Positions 33,779 to 42,746 of a DNA stretch of 64,000 nucleotides are shown here, piece after piece. This DNA comes from Burkholderiales bacterium JOSHI_001 (lineage in GTDB: Bacteria; Pseudomonadota; Gammaproteobacteria; Burkholderiales; Burkholderiaceae_C). The DNA lies in contig CM001438.1 of the NCBI GenBank assembly GCA_000244995.1, positions 5,126,096 to 5,190,095 on the forward strand, written 5' to 3'. The notes beneath the pieces were generated by a model. That model was given only the letters and a program-made list of their open reading frames with translations, had not been told where the DNA came from and ran no database searches. Each line of letters begins with the position of its first letter. Position 1 is the stretch's first letter. The position numbers were made by a program, and so were the translations under genes.

Positions 33779-34732
33779 TCAGTACCCGTTGGCGGTGTTC
33801 ACCAGGTGACGCAGCGGCAGGCCTTGCTGCAGGCGTGTGATGTTGTCGGCCACCACGGCCGCCGCGCTGCGCGGGTCGGTGGCCGCTGCCGCGTGCGGCA
33901 GCACCGTCACCCGCGGGTGCAGCCAGAAGCGATGGTCCGCCGGCAGGGGTTCCTGCTGGAAGACATCCAGCACCGCGTGCGCCAGGTGGCCGGCATCCAG
34001 CGCGGCCAGCAGATCGGCTTCCACCACATGGCCGCCGCGCGCCAGGTTCACCAATGACGCACCCGCCGGCAGCGCGGCCAGGAAACGCGCATTGACCAGG
34101 CCACGCGTGGCCTCGGTCAAGGGCAACAGGTTGACGACGACCTGGGTGCCACCCAGCAGCGCCGGCAGCCCGGCCGCACCCGCGTGCAGCACGATGCCGG
34201 GCTCGGGCGCACTGTGCGGGGTGCGAGTCCAGGCCGCCACCCGGTAGCCCCCCTGCGCCAGCGCGCGCGCCACCGTGCGGCCCATCTGGCCGAAACCCAG
34301 CACGGCCACGTTCACCTCGTCGGCCCGGGTCTGCGGCAGTGGCCGCCATTGCTGTCTGGCCTGCTGCTGCTGGTAGCGGAAATAGCCGCGGTGCAAGGAC
34401 AGCACCGCCCACAGCGCGGTCTGCGCCATGGCGGCGTTCATCGCCGGGTCCACCATGCGCGCCAGCGGCACGGCAGCCGGTCGCGTGGCGTCGGCCACCA
34501 GGCGGTCCACACCGGCCCACAGCGACTGCACCAGGCGCAGCGAGGGCAGGCCCTGCAACGCGCCCGGTGGCGGGTTGGCCACCAGGGCCACGTCGATGCT
34601 GCCGGCCGGGCCCTGGGCCACATCGGTGACGATGCGGTGCCCCGGCAGGGCCGCGCGCAAGGCGGCCCCCCAGGCCGCGTGCTCGGCCTCGTCAAGACGT
34701 CCGCACAAGAGGATGTTCAGGTGCTCTTGCAT
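33779..34732 (-). CDS. D-2-hydroxyacid dehydrogenase (glyoxylate/hydroxypyruvate reductase-like)
   Basis: The 317-residue enzyme has the NAD(P)-binding motif VLGFGQMGRTVARAL in mid-protein, the catalytic Arg region NLARGGHVVEADLL, and the final catalytic His in VLPHAAAATDP. It resembles GhrA-type reductases that convert glyoxylate or hydroxypyruvate to the 2-hydroxyacid. It overlaps pncC by 16 nt, and the ATG at 34732 lies inside that gene, which suggests translational coupling in a thiL-pgpA-pncC-dehydrogenase unit. Confidence 0.88.
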   Translation of the reverse strand: MQEHLNILLCGRLDEAEHAAWGAALRAALPGHRIVTDVAQGPAGSIDVALVANPPPGALQGLPSLRLVQSLWAGVDRLVADATRPAAVPLARMVDPAMNAAMAQTALWAVLSLHRGYFRYQQQQARQQWRPLPQTRADEVNVAVLGFGQMGRTVARALAQGGYRVAAWTRTPHSAPEPGIVLHAGAAGLPALLGGTQVVVNLLPLTEATRGLVNARFLAALPAGASLVNLARGGHVVEADLLAALDAGHLAHAVLDVFQQEPLPADHRFWLHPRVTVLPHAAAATDPRSAAAVVADNITRLQQGLPLRHLVNTANGY

Positions 34733-35217
34733 CGTGTCAGAACCCCCTGCAGCGCAAAGCAGCGTGCGGCCGCGCGCACTGCAGCGCGGTCGCCGTCGAA
34801 GCGGCGGTGCTCGGCTTGAACCTGGAATCGGCCGTCGACCAGGCGCTGTGCAAAGCCGAACCACACCGTGCCCACTGGCTTGGCGGCACTGCCGCCGCCC
34901 GGCCCGGCCACGCCGGTGATGGCCACGGCATGCTCGGCCAGCGCATGGCGCAGCGCCCCTTCGGCCATGGCCCGCGCCACGGCTTCGCTGACCGCGCCCT
35001 GCGCGTCGATCAGTTCGGCCGGCACGCCCAGCAGGTCGGTCTTGGCGGCATTGCTGTAGGTGACAAAGCCGCGCTCGAACCAGTCGCTGCTGCCGGCCAG
35101 GTCGGTGCAGGCCGCGGCCACGCCGCCACCGGTGCAGCTCTCCGCTGTGGCCAGGCGCAGGCCGTGTGCGCGCAAGGCGTCGGCCAGGGCGGCCACCAAC
35201 TGACGCTCGTCGTCCAT
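34717..35217 (-). CDS. pncC: Nicotinamide-nucleotide amidohydrolase (CinA C-terminal domain)
   Basis: The 166-residue protein is only the C-terminal CinA/PncC domain: LATAESCTGGGVAAACTDLA with the catalytic Ser, FVTYSNAAKTDLLGV and AITGVAGPGGGSAAKPVGTV. It deamidates nicotinamide mononucleotide for NAD recycling. The chosen ATG (MDDERQL) shares one base with the pgpA stop (TGATG). A start 12 nt upstream is possible. Confidence 0.93.
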   Translation of the reverse strand: MDDERQLVAALADALRAHGLRLATAESCTGGGVAAACTDLAGSSDWFERGFVTYSNAAKTDLLGVPAELIDAQGAVSEAVARAMAEGALRHALAEHAVAITGVAGPGGGSAAKPVGTVWFGFAQRLVDGRFQVQAEHRRFDGDRAAVRAAARCFALQGVLTRCKST

Positions 35218-35771
35218 CACACCCTCCACAGCGCGATGACCAGCAGCGTGCAGAAGGCCGCCACCAGATCGTCCAGGATGATGCCAAAGCCCTGGCGCCA
35301 GCCGATGCCTTCAGCACCCACGCCAGGGCGCAGCTTGAACAGGCGGTCGGCCCAGCCCACCGGGCCGGGCTTGCCGGCGTCGAAGATGCGAAACAACACA
35401 AAGGCCGTGAACTGCCACCAGAATCCGGCCGGCAGCACCAGCCACAGCACCAGCCAGAAGGCGATGACCTCGTCCCACACGATGGCCCCGGGGTCGGCGC
35501 TGCGCAGGTGCTGCGCGGTGCGGGTGCAGGCCCAGGTGCCCACCGCCAGCCCGGCCAGCAGCACCAGCGCCCACTGCGCGTCGCTCAACCAGCGGTCCAG
35601 CACCAGGAAGCTCATCCAGGCCCACAGCGTGCCCACGGTGCCGGGCGCCTTGGGCGACAGGCCGCTGCCAAAGCCGAAGGCGATCCAGTGGGCGATGTGG
35701 CCGCGCATGAAGGCGAAGCTGGCGCGGCGCGGCGCGGCCACCAGCACGGCGTCGGCCACGGTGTCGTTCAT
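35217..35771 (-). CDS. pgpA: Phosphatidylglycerophosphatase A
   Basis: The 184-residue inner-membrane enzyme has GFGSGLSPKAPGTVGTLWA (about residues 32-50), the acidic catalytic region DPGAIVWDEVIAFWL and FRIFDAGKPGPVGWADR. It removes phosphate from phosphatidylglycerophosphate to make phosphatidylglycerol. The ATG overlaps the thiL stop by four bases. Confidence 0.94.
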   Translation of the reverse strand: MNDTVADAVLVAAPRRASFAFMRGHIAHWIAFGFGSGLSPKAPGTVGTLWAWMSFLVLDRWLSDAQWALVLLAGLAVGTWACTRTAQHLRSADPGAIVWDEVIAFWLVLWLVLPAGFWWQFTAFVLFRIFDAGKPGPVGWADRLFKLRPGVGAEGIGWRQGFGIILDDLVAAFCTLLVIALWRV

Positions 35772-36730
35772 GGGGTCCGGAAGTGGTCGAAGCCCTGCAG
35801 CTTCACGTCCAGCGCCCGCCCCTGCGCGTCCAGCACGCGCACGCCGGGCTCGGGCTGCAGGTGGCCGATGCGGGTGACGGCCACGCCCGCGGCCAAACCC
35901 GCGGCCTGCACGCGCGCGGCATCGGCCGGTGCGGCGGAAAACAGCAGCTCGTAGTCGTCCCCCCCGTGCAGCAGGCATTCCTGCTGCAGTGCCGGCGCTT
36001 GCGCGGCCAGGTCGGCCGAGCGCGGCAGCGCGTCCAGCCGCAGCGTGGCGCCCAGGCGGGAACGCGCCAGCACATGGCCGATGTCGCCGGCCAGCCCGTC
36101 GCTCAAGTCGATGGCGCTGGTGGCCACGCCGCGCAGCGCCTGGCCGAGCGCCACCCGCGGTTGCGGCAATTCCATCGCACGGCGAACGCGGGTGAACACC
36201 TCACCGGCCAAGTCCACCGTGCCGCGAAAGCCTTCCAGCGCCAGTCGGGCGTCGCCCAGGCTGCCGCTCACCCAGAGATCGTCGCCAGGCTTCGCGCCAT
36301 CGCGCCGCAGCGCCTGGCCGGCCGGCACCTCGCCGAACACGGTGATGCAGATGTTCAGCGGCCCGGCGGTGGTGTCGCCGCCCACCAGTTCGATGCCGTG
36401 TTCATCGGCCAGGGCCAGCAGGCCGCGTGCAAAGCCGTCCAGGAAGCCGGCGTCCACCCGCGGCAGCGCCAGCGCCAGCGTGAAGGCCAGGGGCCTGGCG
36501 CCGCAGGCCGCCAGGTCCGACAGGTTCACCGCCAGCGCCTTGTGGCCCAGCCGGTCCGGCGCCACGGTGCTCAGGAAGTGACGCCCTTCCACCAGCATGT
36601 CGGACGACACTGCGAGCTGCATGCCCGGCGTGGGCGCCAGCAGCGCGCAGTCGTCGCCCACGCCCAGCACGGCGCGTTGCACCGGGCGCGTGAACCAGCG
36701 CGCGATCAGGTCGAACTCACCCAGCGCCAC
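35768..36730 (-). CDS. thiL: Thiamine-monophosphate kinase
   Basis: The 320-residue enzyme has VLGVGDDCALLAPTPG near residues 19-34, SDMLVEGRHFL, and AVNLSDLAACGARPLAFTLALALP, all ThiL signatures. GGDTTAGPLNICITVFGEVP and SDGLAGDIGHVL follow. It makes thiamine diphosphate from thiamine phosphate and ATP. First gene of the minus-strand unit continuing through pgpA, pncC and the dehydrogenase. Confidence 0.95.
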   Translation of the reverse strand: MALGEFDLIARWFTRPVQRAVLGVGDDCALLAPTPGMQLAVSSDMLVEGRHFLSTVAPDRLGHKALAVNLSDLAACGARPLAFTLALALPRVDAGFLDGFARGLLALADEHGIELVGGDTTAGPLNICITVFGEVPAGQALRRDGAKPGDDLWVSGSLGDARLALEGFRGTVDLAGEVFTRVRRAMELPQPRVALGQALRGVATSAIDLSDGLAGDIGHVLARSRLGATLRLDALPRSADLAAQAPALQQECLLHGGDDYELLFSAAPADAARVQAAGLAAGVAVTRIGHLQPEPGVRVLDAQGRALDVKLQGFDHFRTP

Positions 36731-36783
36731 GGATGTTGTGAATCTTGGTCATGGTGCGCCGGATTATCGGCGCCGCGCCTCGG

Positions 36784-37449
36784 TCACAGGCCTTGCTCGC
36801 GCAACAGGTTGGCCAGCTCCACGGCCGAGCGCACCCGCATCTTGTCGAACACACGGGCGCGGTGCACCTCCACCGTGCGCACGCTGATGTCCAGCGCGTC
36901 GGCGATCAGCTTGTTGGGTCGCCCCTCGATGACCAGGCGCATCACCTCGCGTTCGCGCTCGGTCAGCTCGGACAAGGTCTGGCGCACCTGGTCGCGCTGG
37001 CGCCTCAGGCGGATGGCCGCCGCGCTGGCGGCCAGGGCCTGCTCAATGCGGTCCACCAGCGCGTTGTCGGAAAATGGCTTCTCCACGAAGTCAAACGCGC
37101 CGCGCTTGACCGCCGCCACCGCGGTGGGCACATCGCCATGGCCGGTGAGGAAGATCACCGGCATCACCGCGGTGAGCTGGCGCTCCAGCAGCTGCTCGAA
37201 CAGCGCCAGGCCGCTGAGGCCCGGCATGCGCACGTCCAGCAGCAGGCAACTGGGCGCGTCGGGCCAGCCGGCACCGCGCTGGGCCAGCATGGCGGCAAAG
37301 GCGTCGCCGCTGGCGTGGCCTTCGGACAGCAGGCGGCGCGAGCGCAGCAGCCAGGCCAGGGCGTCGCGCACCACATCCTCGTCGTCCACCAGGTACACCA
37401 TGGGCAGGCCCAGTGGGGATTCGTGTCCAGGCAAGGCAGGCTGGGTCAT
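36784..37449 (-). CDS. dctR: FixJ/DctR-type response regulator
   Basis: The 221-residue regulator has a receiver domain (MVYLVDDEDVVRDAL, acidic D22/D23, phospho-acceptor Asp72 in LLLDVRMPGLSG, Lys in EKPFSD) and a LuxR-type HTH at about 155-215 (LSELTEREREVMRLV, ISVRTVEVHRARVFDKM). It overlaps its cognate kinase by four bases. FixJ-family regulators beside DctS-like kinases control C4-dicarboxylate uptake, and the malic enzyme gene on the far side of the kinase fits that. The specific name is an inference from context. Confidence 0.85.
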   Translation of the reverse strand: MTQPALPGHESPLGLPMVYLVDDEDVVRDALAWLLRSRRLLSEGHASGDAFAAMLAQRGAGWPDAPSCLLLDVRMPGLSGLALFEQLLERQLTAVMPVIFLTGHGDVPTAVAAVKRGAFDFVEKPFSDNALVDRIEQALAASAAAIRLRRQRDQVRQTLSELTEREREVMRLVIEGRPNKLIADALDISVRTVEVHRARVFDKMRVRSAVELANLLREQGL

Positions 37450-39527
37450 CGCATGCTTTCGGTGGTGGCGGGCGCGTCGGGCGCATCGGCCGGCCGCACG
37501 GGCGCATCGGCCAGCGGCAGCGTAAACCGGAACTCGGCGCCACCGCCAGACCCATCGGCCGCGCGGGGGTGCGATTCGAAGTCCAGCGCGCCGCCGTGCT
37601 GTTCCACCACGGTGCGGCACAGCGACAGGCCCAGGCCCATGCCTTCGCTGCGGGTGGTGAAGAAGGGCGTGAACAGGCGCTGCGCCACTTCCGGGGCGAT
37701 GCCGGCGCCATGGTCGCGCACCGAAAAGGCCATCCAGCGTGGGTGCACGCGGGCGATGGCCAGGCGCAGCACGCGCTGTTCATGCGGCACATCCACCTCC
37801 ATGGCCTGGATGCCGTTGCGCATCAGGTTCAGCAGCACCTGCTCCACCATGGTGCGGTCGGCCAAGACGCGGATGTCGGGTTCGTCCACCACCAACTCCA
37901 GCCGGGTGCCGCTCTTGCGCGCCTGCAGGCGTGCCAAGGGCAGCACGGCCTGCACCAGATCGTCCACCCGCACCGCCTCGCGGTGCTGCTCGCGCCGGCG
38001 CACGAAGCCGTGCACGCTCTTGATGACGCGCCCGGCGCGTTCGGCCTGCTCGGCAATGCGCGACAGCGCCTGTTTCAGCAACCCCGGGGTGGCCGCGTCA
38101 GGATCGGCCAGCAGGTTCACCGAGCCGTTGGCGTAGCTGGCGATCGCGGCCAGCGGCTGGTTCAGTTCGTGGGACAGCAACGAGGCCATTTCACCCATGG
38201 TGGCCAGGCGCGCGGTGGCGTTCAGCCGTTCCTGCTGCTGGCGCGACAGGTCTTCCACCCGGCGCTGGTGCGTCAGGTCCACGATGGCGCTCATCCAGCC
38301 GGTCTGGCGGCCCTGCGCGTCCAGCAGCGGGGCGTCGTAGACCATCACCGGGAAGCGCTCGCCGTTCTTGCGCATGAACTCCGATTCATAGCCTTCACGC
38401 GGGGCCTCGCGGCCAGCGGCCTGGCGTTCGGCCTGGCGGCTGCGGTGCGCTTCCACCCGCTCGGGCGGCCAGTAGGGCGGCGGGTCGGTGGCGGAAAGCT
38501 CGTGGATGGCGAAACCGGTCATCGCGCGGAAGGCCGGGTTGGCGTAGGTGACACGGCCTGCCATGTCGCGCGCGCGCAGCCCGGTGACGAGGGAGTCTTC
38601 CATCGCCTTGCGAAAGGCCAGCGCGTCGGCCAGGGCGGACTCAGCCCGTTCGCGCCGGCGCACATCGCGCGCCAGCAGCAGCACCACGCCAAACAGCAAG
38701 GCCGACAAGCCCAGCACCAGCGCGGTGGCCAGGTTGGGAATCAGGCGCGGGCTGCCTTCCACCGCGTCGGTGCGCAACTGCAGGGCGCCGCCGTCCAGGT
38801 CCACCAGGCGCATGGCCACGTACACGCCGGCGCCGCGGGCAATGCCGGCGCGCGCCAGGCGGGTGCCGTCGCCTTCGACGAAGCTCACCTCGAACTGGCG
38901 CTCCAGCGGCGCCCCGAGCGCGTCCTCCAGCAGGCTGGACAGCAGCAGCGTGGCCACCACAAAGCCCTGCGGCTGGCCGGCCGCCAGCACCGGCATGCAC
39001 AGGTCCACCACCTCCTGGCCCAGGCCGCCGGGTTGCGGCACGAAATAGCTGCGCGAATACATCGGCGCCGCGCCGCGCTGGGCCGCGGTGCAGGCGAGCT
39101 CGGACTCCAGGTTGATCTGATCGCGCGGCATCTGCGCGAACAGCGGCCGCCGCAGTGGTGAATCCACCGCCAGGGCCACCTGGCGGGCATTGGCGCGCCG
39201 CTCCAGCCGGGCCAGGTGGTGGCGGCCGCGCAGCAGGTCGGCGGCCTGGGCCCGCCAGGTCGCGTCGTCCAGCTCGGCGGTCTGCAGTGGTTGCAGCGCC
39301 CCTTGCAGACGCTGCACCTGGCGCCGCATTTCACCGGCCACGACGGTCGCCGCTTCTTCCGCACGTTCTTGCGCGCGGCCGGCCTCGTAGTCCGCCGTCA
39401 GAAAGACCAGCAGCGTCTGCGCCACCACCAGCAAAGCCACCAGCGCGCCCCACAGCACCCAGCGCGGCAAGCGGCGCGTGCGGCGGCCAAAGCTGGCAGA
39501 CAGGCTGTCCATCCTCATGGGGCGCAT
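37446..39527 (-). CDS. dctS: DctS-like membrane sensor histidine kinase
   Basis: The roughly 693-residue kinase has an N-terminal membrane helix (VLWGALVALLVVAQTLLVFL), a periplasmic sensor region of about 230 residues and a second helix (LIPNLATALVLGLSALLFGVV). A PAS domain (VTYANPAFRAMTGFAIHEL) and a kinase core with His453 in LLSHELNQPLAAI follow. NLMRNGIQAM (N box) and GMGLGLSLCRT (G2) are intact. The HELNQPLA form is that of FixL/DctB/DctS-type kinases. Starts at 39518 and 39512 are also in frame; none has a clear ribosome-binding site. A Thr/Gly-rich acidic tail ends the protein. Confidence 0.87.
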   Translation of the reverse strand: MRPMRMDSLSASFGRRTRRLPRWVLWGALVALLVVAQTLLVFLTADYEAGRAQERAEEAATVVAGEMRRQVQRLQGALQPLQTAELDDATWRAQAADLLRGRHHLARLERRANARQVALAVDSPLRRPLFAQMPRDQINLESELACTAAQRGAAPMYSRSYFVPQPGGLGQEVVDLCMPVLAAGQPQGFVVATLLLSSLLEDALGAPLERQFEVSFVEGDGTRLARAGIARGAGVYVAMRLVDLDGGALQLRTDAVEGSPRLIPNLATALVLGLSALLFGVVLLLARDVRRRERAESALADALAFRKAMEDSLVTGLRARDMAGRVTYANPAFRAMTGFAIHELSATDPPPYWPPERVEAHRSRQAERQAAGREAPREGYESEFMRKNGERFPVMVYDAPLLDAQGRQTGWMSAIVDLTHQRRVEDLSRQQQERLNATARLATMGEMASLLSHELNQPLAAIASYANGSVNLLADPDAATPGLLKQALSRIAEQAERAGRVIKSVHGFVRRREQHREAVRVDDLVQAVLPLARLQARKSGTRLELVVDEPDIRVLADRTMVEQVLLNLMRNGIQAMEVDVPHEQRVLRLAIARVHPRWMAFSVRDHGAGIAPEVAQRLFTPFFTTRSEGMGLGLSLCRTVVEQHGGALDFESHPRAADGSGGGAEFRFTLPLADAPVRPADAPDAPATTESMR

Positions 39528-39577
39528 GGTCGCGCGCGCGGGCACCCCGCGGCCTACGCAGTTTCTCGCATGGGCAT

Positions 39578-39609
39578 GCCGGTGCGGCAGGCGCAGACTG
39601 CGCACCGGC
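39578..39609. promoter_or_regulatory. Perfect 9-bp dyad between the kinase and malic enzyme genes
   Basis: GCCGGTGCG (39578-39586) and CGCACCGGC (39601-39609) are exact inverted copies around a 14-nt centre. It lies in the 231-bp divergent region, about 50 nt upstream of the kinase gene and 150 nt upstream of maeB. It could be a regulator site or an RNA stem. Confidence 0.45.
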
Positions 39610-39715
39610 CCGCAAAGGCGTACCCTGTTCGGGCCCATGCCGCCCTTGCATCGGGCCATGCCACATTCAATGCCAGCCCGGTGGTTCCAAACGCTGCCCA
39701 GCGCTGGCCGCCTCC

Positions 39716-39721
39716 TAGAAT
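39716..39721 (+). promoter_or_regulatory. -10-like TAGAAT upstream of maeB
   Basis: TAGAAT followed by CGCCGC (as before bamE), 37 nt before the maeB ATG; AGGA lies 8 nt before the start codon. Confidence 0.45.
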
Positions 39722-39758
39722 CGCCGCCCCGCTGCCCCATCACGTCAGGACCCGCGCC

Positions 39759-42053
39759 ATGCCCTCCGCCGAAGAAAAAGCCGTTGAACTGCGCCGCGCC
39801 GCGCTGGAATACCACGAGTTCCCGACCCCGGGCAAGGTGGCCATCGCCGCGACCAAGCAGTTGATCAACCAGCGCGACCTGGCCCTGGCCTACAGCCCCG
39901 GCGTGGCCGCGGCCTGCGAAGAAATCGTGGCCGATCCGGCCAACGCCTTCCGCTACACATCACGCGGCAACCTCGTGGCCGTGGTCACCAACGGCACCGC
40001 CGTGCTGGGCCTGGGCGACATCGGCCCGCTGGCCAGCAAGCCGGTGATGGAAGGCAAGGCGGTGCTGTTCAAGAAGTTCGCCGGCATCGACGTCTTCGAC
40101 CTCGAAATCCAGGAGAAGAACCTGGACAAGCTGGTGGACGTGATCGCCGCGCTGGAGCCCACCTTCGGCGGCATCAACCTGGAAGACATCAAGGCGCCGG
40201 ACTGCTTCTACGTGGAACGCAAGCTGCGCGAGCGGCTGAAGATCCCCGTCTTCCACGACGACCAGCACGGCACCGCCATCGTGGTGGGCGCCGCGCTGAT
40301 GAACGGGCTGAAGGTGGTGGGCAAGAGCATCAAAGAGGTGAAGCTGGTCACCTCCGGCGCCGGCGCCGCAGCGCTGGCCTGCCTGGGCCTGCTGATCAAG
40401 ATGGGCCTGCCGCGCAAGAACATCTGGGTCACCGACCTGGCCGGCGTGGTCTACGAGGGCCGCAAGGAACTGATGGACCCGGACAAGGCCGAGTTCGCCC
40501 AGCCCACCGACGCGCGCAGCCTGGCCGAGGTGATGGCGGGTGCCGACATCTTCCTGGGCCTGTCGGCCGGCGGCGTGCTGAAGCCCGCGATGGTGAAGTC
40601 CATGGCCGCCAAGCCGCTGATCTTCGCGCTGGCCAACCCCACGCCCGAGATCCTGCCCGAGCAGGTGAAGGAAGTGCGCGACGACGCCATCATGGCCACC
40701 GGCCGCACCGACTACCCGAACCAGGTCAACAACGTCCTGTGTTTCCCCTACATCTTCCGCGGCGCGCTGGATTCAGGTGCCACCACCATCACCGACGAAA
40801 TGGAAATCGCGGCGGTGCACGCGATTGCCGAACTGGCCCAGGCCGAGCAGGACGACGCGGTGGCCGCGGCCTACGCCGGCGCCACGCTGAGCTTCGGCCC
40901 CGAGTACCTGATTCCCAAGCCCTTTGACCCGCGGCTGATGATGAAGATTGCGCCCGCGGTGGCCCAGGCCGCGGCGGAGAGCGGCGTGGCCCTGCGCCCG
41001 GTGACCGACATGGCCGCCTACCGCGACAAGCTGCAGACCTTCGTCTACGCGTCCGGCACCACGATGAAGCCCATCTTCGCGGTGGCCAAGCGCGCCAAGC
41101 GGCGCGACATCGCCTTTGCCGAAGGCGAAGACCGGCGCGTGCTGCGCGCGGTGCAGGTGGTGGTGGACGAAGGCCTGGCCCGGCCCTGGCTGGTGGGGCG
41201 GCAGTCGGTGATCGAAAACCGCATCGAACAACTCGGCCTGCGCCTGCAGGCCGGGCGCGATGTCGAGATCGTGAACATCGACAACGACAAGCGCTACCGC
41301 GACTACTGGCAGACCTACCACCGCCTGACCGAGCGCAAGGGCGTGACCGAACAGTTCGCCAAGATCGAGATGCGCCGGCGCCTGACCCTGATCTCGTCCA
41401 TGCTGCTGTACAAGGGCGAGGTGCACGGCATGATCTGCGGCACCTGGGGCTCCACCGCCCAGCACCTGACCCACATCGACCAGATCATCGGCCCGCGCGA
41501 AGGCGTGAAAACCTATGCCTGCATGAACGGGCTGGTGCTGCCCGACCGGCAGGTGTTCCTGGTGGACACCCACGTCAACTACGACCCCACGGCCGAGCAG
41601 CTGTGCGAGATCACCATCATGGCGGCCGAGGAAATGCGCCGCTTCGGCCTGACGCCCAAGGCCGCGCTGCTGTCGCACAGCAACTTCGGCAGCAGCAACC
41701 AGCCGTCGGCGGTGAAGATGCGCGATGCGCTGGCGCTGATCCGGCAGCGTGCGCCCTGGCTGGAAATCGACGGCGAGATGCACGGCGACCTGGCGCTGGA
41801 CGCCGCCGCGCGGACCGAACTGATGCCCCGTGGCACCCTGACCGGCGAAGCCAACCTGCTGGTGCTGCCCAACATCGACGCCGCCAACATCGCCTACAAC
41901 CTGCTGAAGGTGGCCGCCGGCGGCGGCATCGCCATCGGCCCGGTGCTGCTGGGCGCGGCCAAGCCGGTGCACATCCTCACGCCCTCGGCCACGGTGCGGC
42001 GCATTGTCAACATGACGGCGCTGACCGTGGCGGACGCGAACGCCACGCGCTGA
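39759..42053 (+). CDS. maeB: NADP-dependent malic enzyme (MaeB type)
   Basis: The 764-residue multi-domain malic enzyme decarboxylates malate to pyruvate with reduction of NADP. The N-terminal catalytic part (about 1-430) has [12 protein letters not shown], the nucleotide-binding segment [16 protein letters not shown] and [22 protein letters not shown]. The C-terminal part (about 430-760) resembles phosphotransacetylase ([22 protein letters not shown], and [20 protein letters not shown]), which in this family is regulatory, often sensing acetyl-CoA. Adjacent to a dicarboxylate-type two-component system. Two hairpins follow the stop. Confidence 0.97.
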   Translation: MPSAEEKAVELRRAALEYHEFPTPGKVAIAATKQLINQRDLALAYSPGVAAACEEIVADPANAFRYTSRGNLVAVVTNGTAVLGLGDIGPLASKPVMEGKAVLFKKFAGIDVFDLEIQEKNLDKLVDVIAALEPTFGGINLEDIKAPDCFYVERKLRERLKIPVFHDDQHGTAIVVGAALMNGLKVVGKSIKEVKLVTSGAGAAALACLGLLIKMGLPRKNIWVTDLAGVVYEGRKELMDPDKAEFAQPTDARSLAEVMAGADIFLGLSAGGVLKPAMVKSMAAKPLIFALANPTPEILPEQVKEVRDDAIMATGRTDYPNQVNNVLCFPYIFRGALDSGATTITDEMEIAAVHAIAELAQAEQDDAVAAAYAGATLSFGPEYLIPKPFDPRLMMKIAPAVAQAAAESGVALRPVTDMAAYRDKLQTFVYASGTTMKPIFAVAKRAKRRDIAFAEGEDRRVLRAVQVVVDEGLARPWLVGRQSVIENRIEQLGLRLQAGRDVEIVNIDNDKRYRDYWQTYHRLTERKGVTEQFAKIEMRRRLTLISSMLLYKGEVHGMICGTWGSTAQHLTHIDQIIGPREGVKTYACMNGLVLPDRQVFLVDTHVNYDPTAEQLCEITIMAAEEMRRFGLTPKAALLSHSNFGSSNQPSAVKMRDALALIRQRAPWLEIDGEMHGDLALDAAARTELMPRGTLTGEANLLVLPNIDAANIAYNLLKVAAGGGIAIGPVLLGAAKPVHILTPSATVRRIVNMTALTVADANATR

Positions 42054-42065
42054 TGTTTCACCAAC

Positions 42066-42137
42066 CGGACCTTCAACACCCTCTGGGGTGAGGGGGTCCG
42101 TCCTGGTGCAAGCCCTGGCGCACGATCGGCGCCAGGG
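42066..42137 (+). terminator. Tandem hairpins after maeB
   Basis: First stem: CGGACC (42066-42071) with GGTCCG (42095-42100) and an inner CACC/GGTG pair. Second: CCCTGGCGC (42113-42121) with GCGCCAGGG (42129-42137), a perfect 9-bp stem and a 7-nt loop. Neither has a T-run, so termination efficiency is uncertain. Confidence 0.5.
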
Positions 42138-42168
42138 CCTTGACAAGGGCGAATTCAGTTGCAGCGCA

Positions 42169-42185
42169 ACATTCTTTACGAATGT
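42169..42185. promoter_or_regulatory. Small dyad ACATTC-N5-GAATGT
   Basis: A perfect 6-bp inverted repeat with 5-nt spacer in the AT-richer region between maeB and the RNase gene. Size and symmetry fit a dimeric regulator site. No protein is assigned. Confidence 0.3.
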
Positions 42186-42219
42186 AAGTGACCACTCAAA
42201 TCCCCGTGTTCTTGCCCAA

Positions 42220-42264
42220 TTTTGAGGCATCTCACTTGAGGTTTTTGAGGCACTCCGGTACCAT
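42220..42264 (+). promoter_or_regulatory. Repeat-bearing promoter of the RNase gene
   Basis: TTGAGG (42236-42241) and TACCAT (42259-42264) are 17 nt apart and could be -35 and -10 boxes. The decamer TTTTGAGGCA occurs on each side of the -35 (42220-42229 and 42243-42252), so the hexamer TTGAGG is present three times. The GTG start is 28 nt after the -10. Confidence 0.45.
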
Positions 42265-42291
42265 TCCGACTTCGGAGTTCAGGGTAATCCC

Positions 42292-42699
42292 GTGAATTGG
42301 GTCGGTTTTTCTTCGTCGCTCGGGTCTGTACGCAAGTTAGGGCTCGCTGCGCTGATTGCCGTCTCCGCGTTGCAGGGCCAGCCGGCCGTGGCGCGGGGAA
42401 CCGCAGGCGAAGCCACGGTGTCGTTGGCCCAGCTGCCGGCAGAGGCCCAACGCACCGAGCAGCTGGTTCGCGCCGGCGGGCCGTTCCCGTACGCCAAGGA
42501 TGGCGTCGTGTTCGGCAACCGCGAGCGACTGCTGCCCCGGCGCGAACGCGGGTACTACCGTGAGTACACCGTGCCCACGCCAGGTGCACGCAATCGCGGT
42601 GCCAGGCGTTTGGTGTGCGGCGGCAGTCCCCCGACGAACCCCGAAACTTGTTACTACACCGACGATCACTACGCGAGCTTTCGCCGCATCGCCCCGTGA
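42292..42699 (+). CDS. Secreted guanyl-specific ribonuclease (RNase Sa/barnase family)
   Basis: The 135-residue protein has a signal peptide (about 1-34, LGLAALIAVSALQGQPAVA) and an N1/T1/barnase-superfamily RNase domain. Family-typical segments are GGPFPYAKDGVVFGNRE (62-78) and YYREYTVPTPGARNRGARR (88-106), then DDHYASFRRI at the end. By alignment with RNase Sa the catalytic set would be Glu91, Arg102, Arg106 and His126. Cys109 and Cys120 bracket a small insertion and may form a disulfide. GTG start with AGGG 7 nt upstream. A barstar-family gene follows, so the pair resembles a barnase/barstar module. Export to the periplasm or outside is inferred. Confidence 0.88.
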   Translation: MNWVGFSSSLGSVRKLGLAALIAVSALQGQPAVARGTAGEATVSLAQLPAEAQRTEQLVRAGGPFPYAKDGVVFGNRERLLPRRERGYYREYTVPTPGARNRGARRLVCGGSPPTNPETCYYTDDHYASFRRIAP

Positions 42700-42746
42700 C
42701 CGTTGGTGCCGCTCTTGAATCCGTGACCCTCTGAAGGATTGCGACC

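Noticed and set aside
42140-42145. TTGACA upstream of the RNase gene as its -35 box
   Set aside because: No -10-like hexamer at 16-18 nt; the TTGAGG/TACCAT pair closer to the gene fits better.
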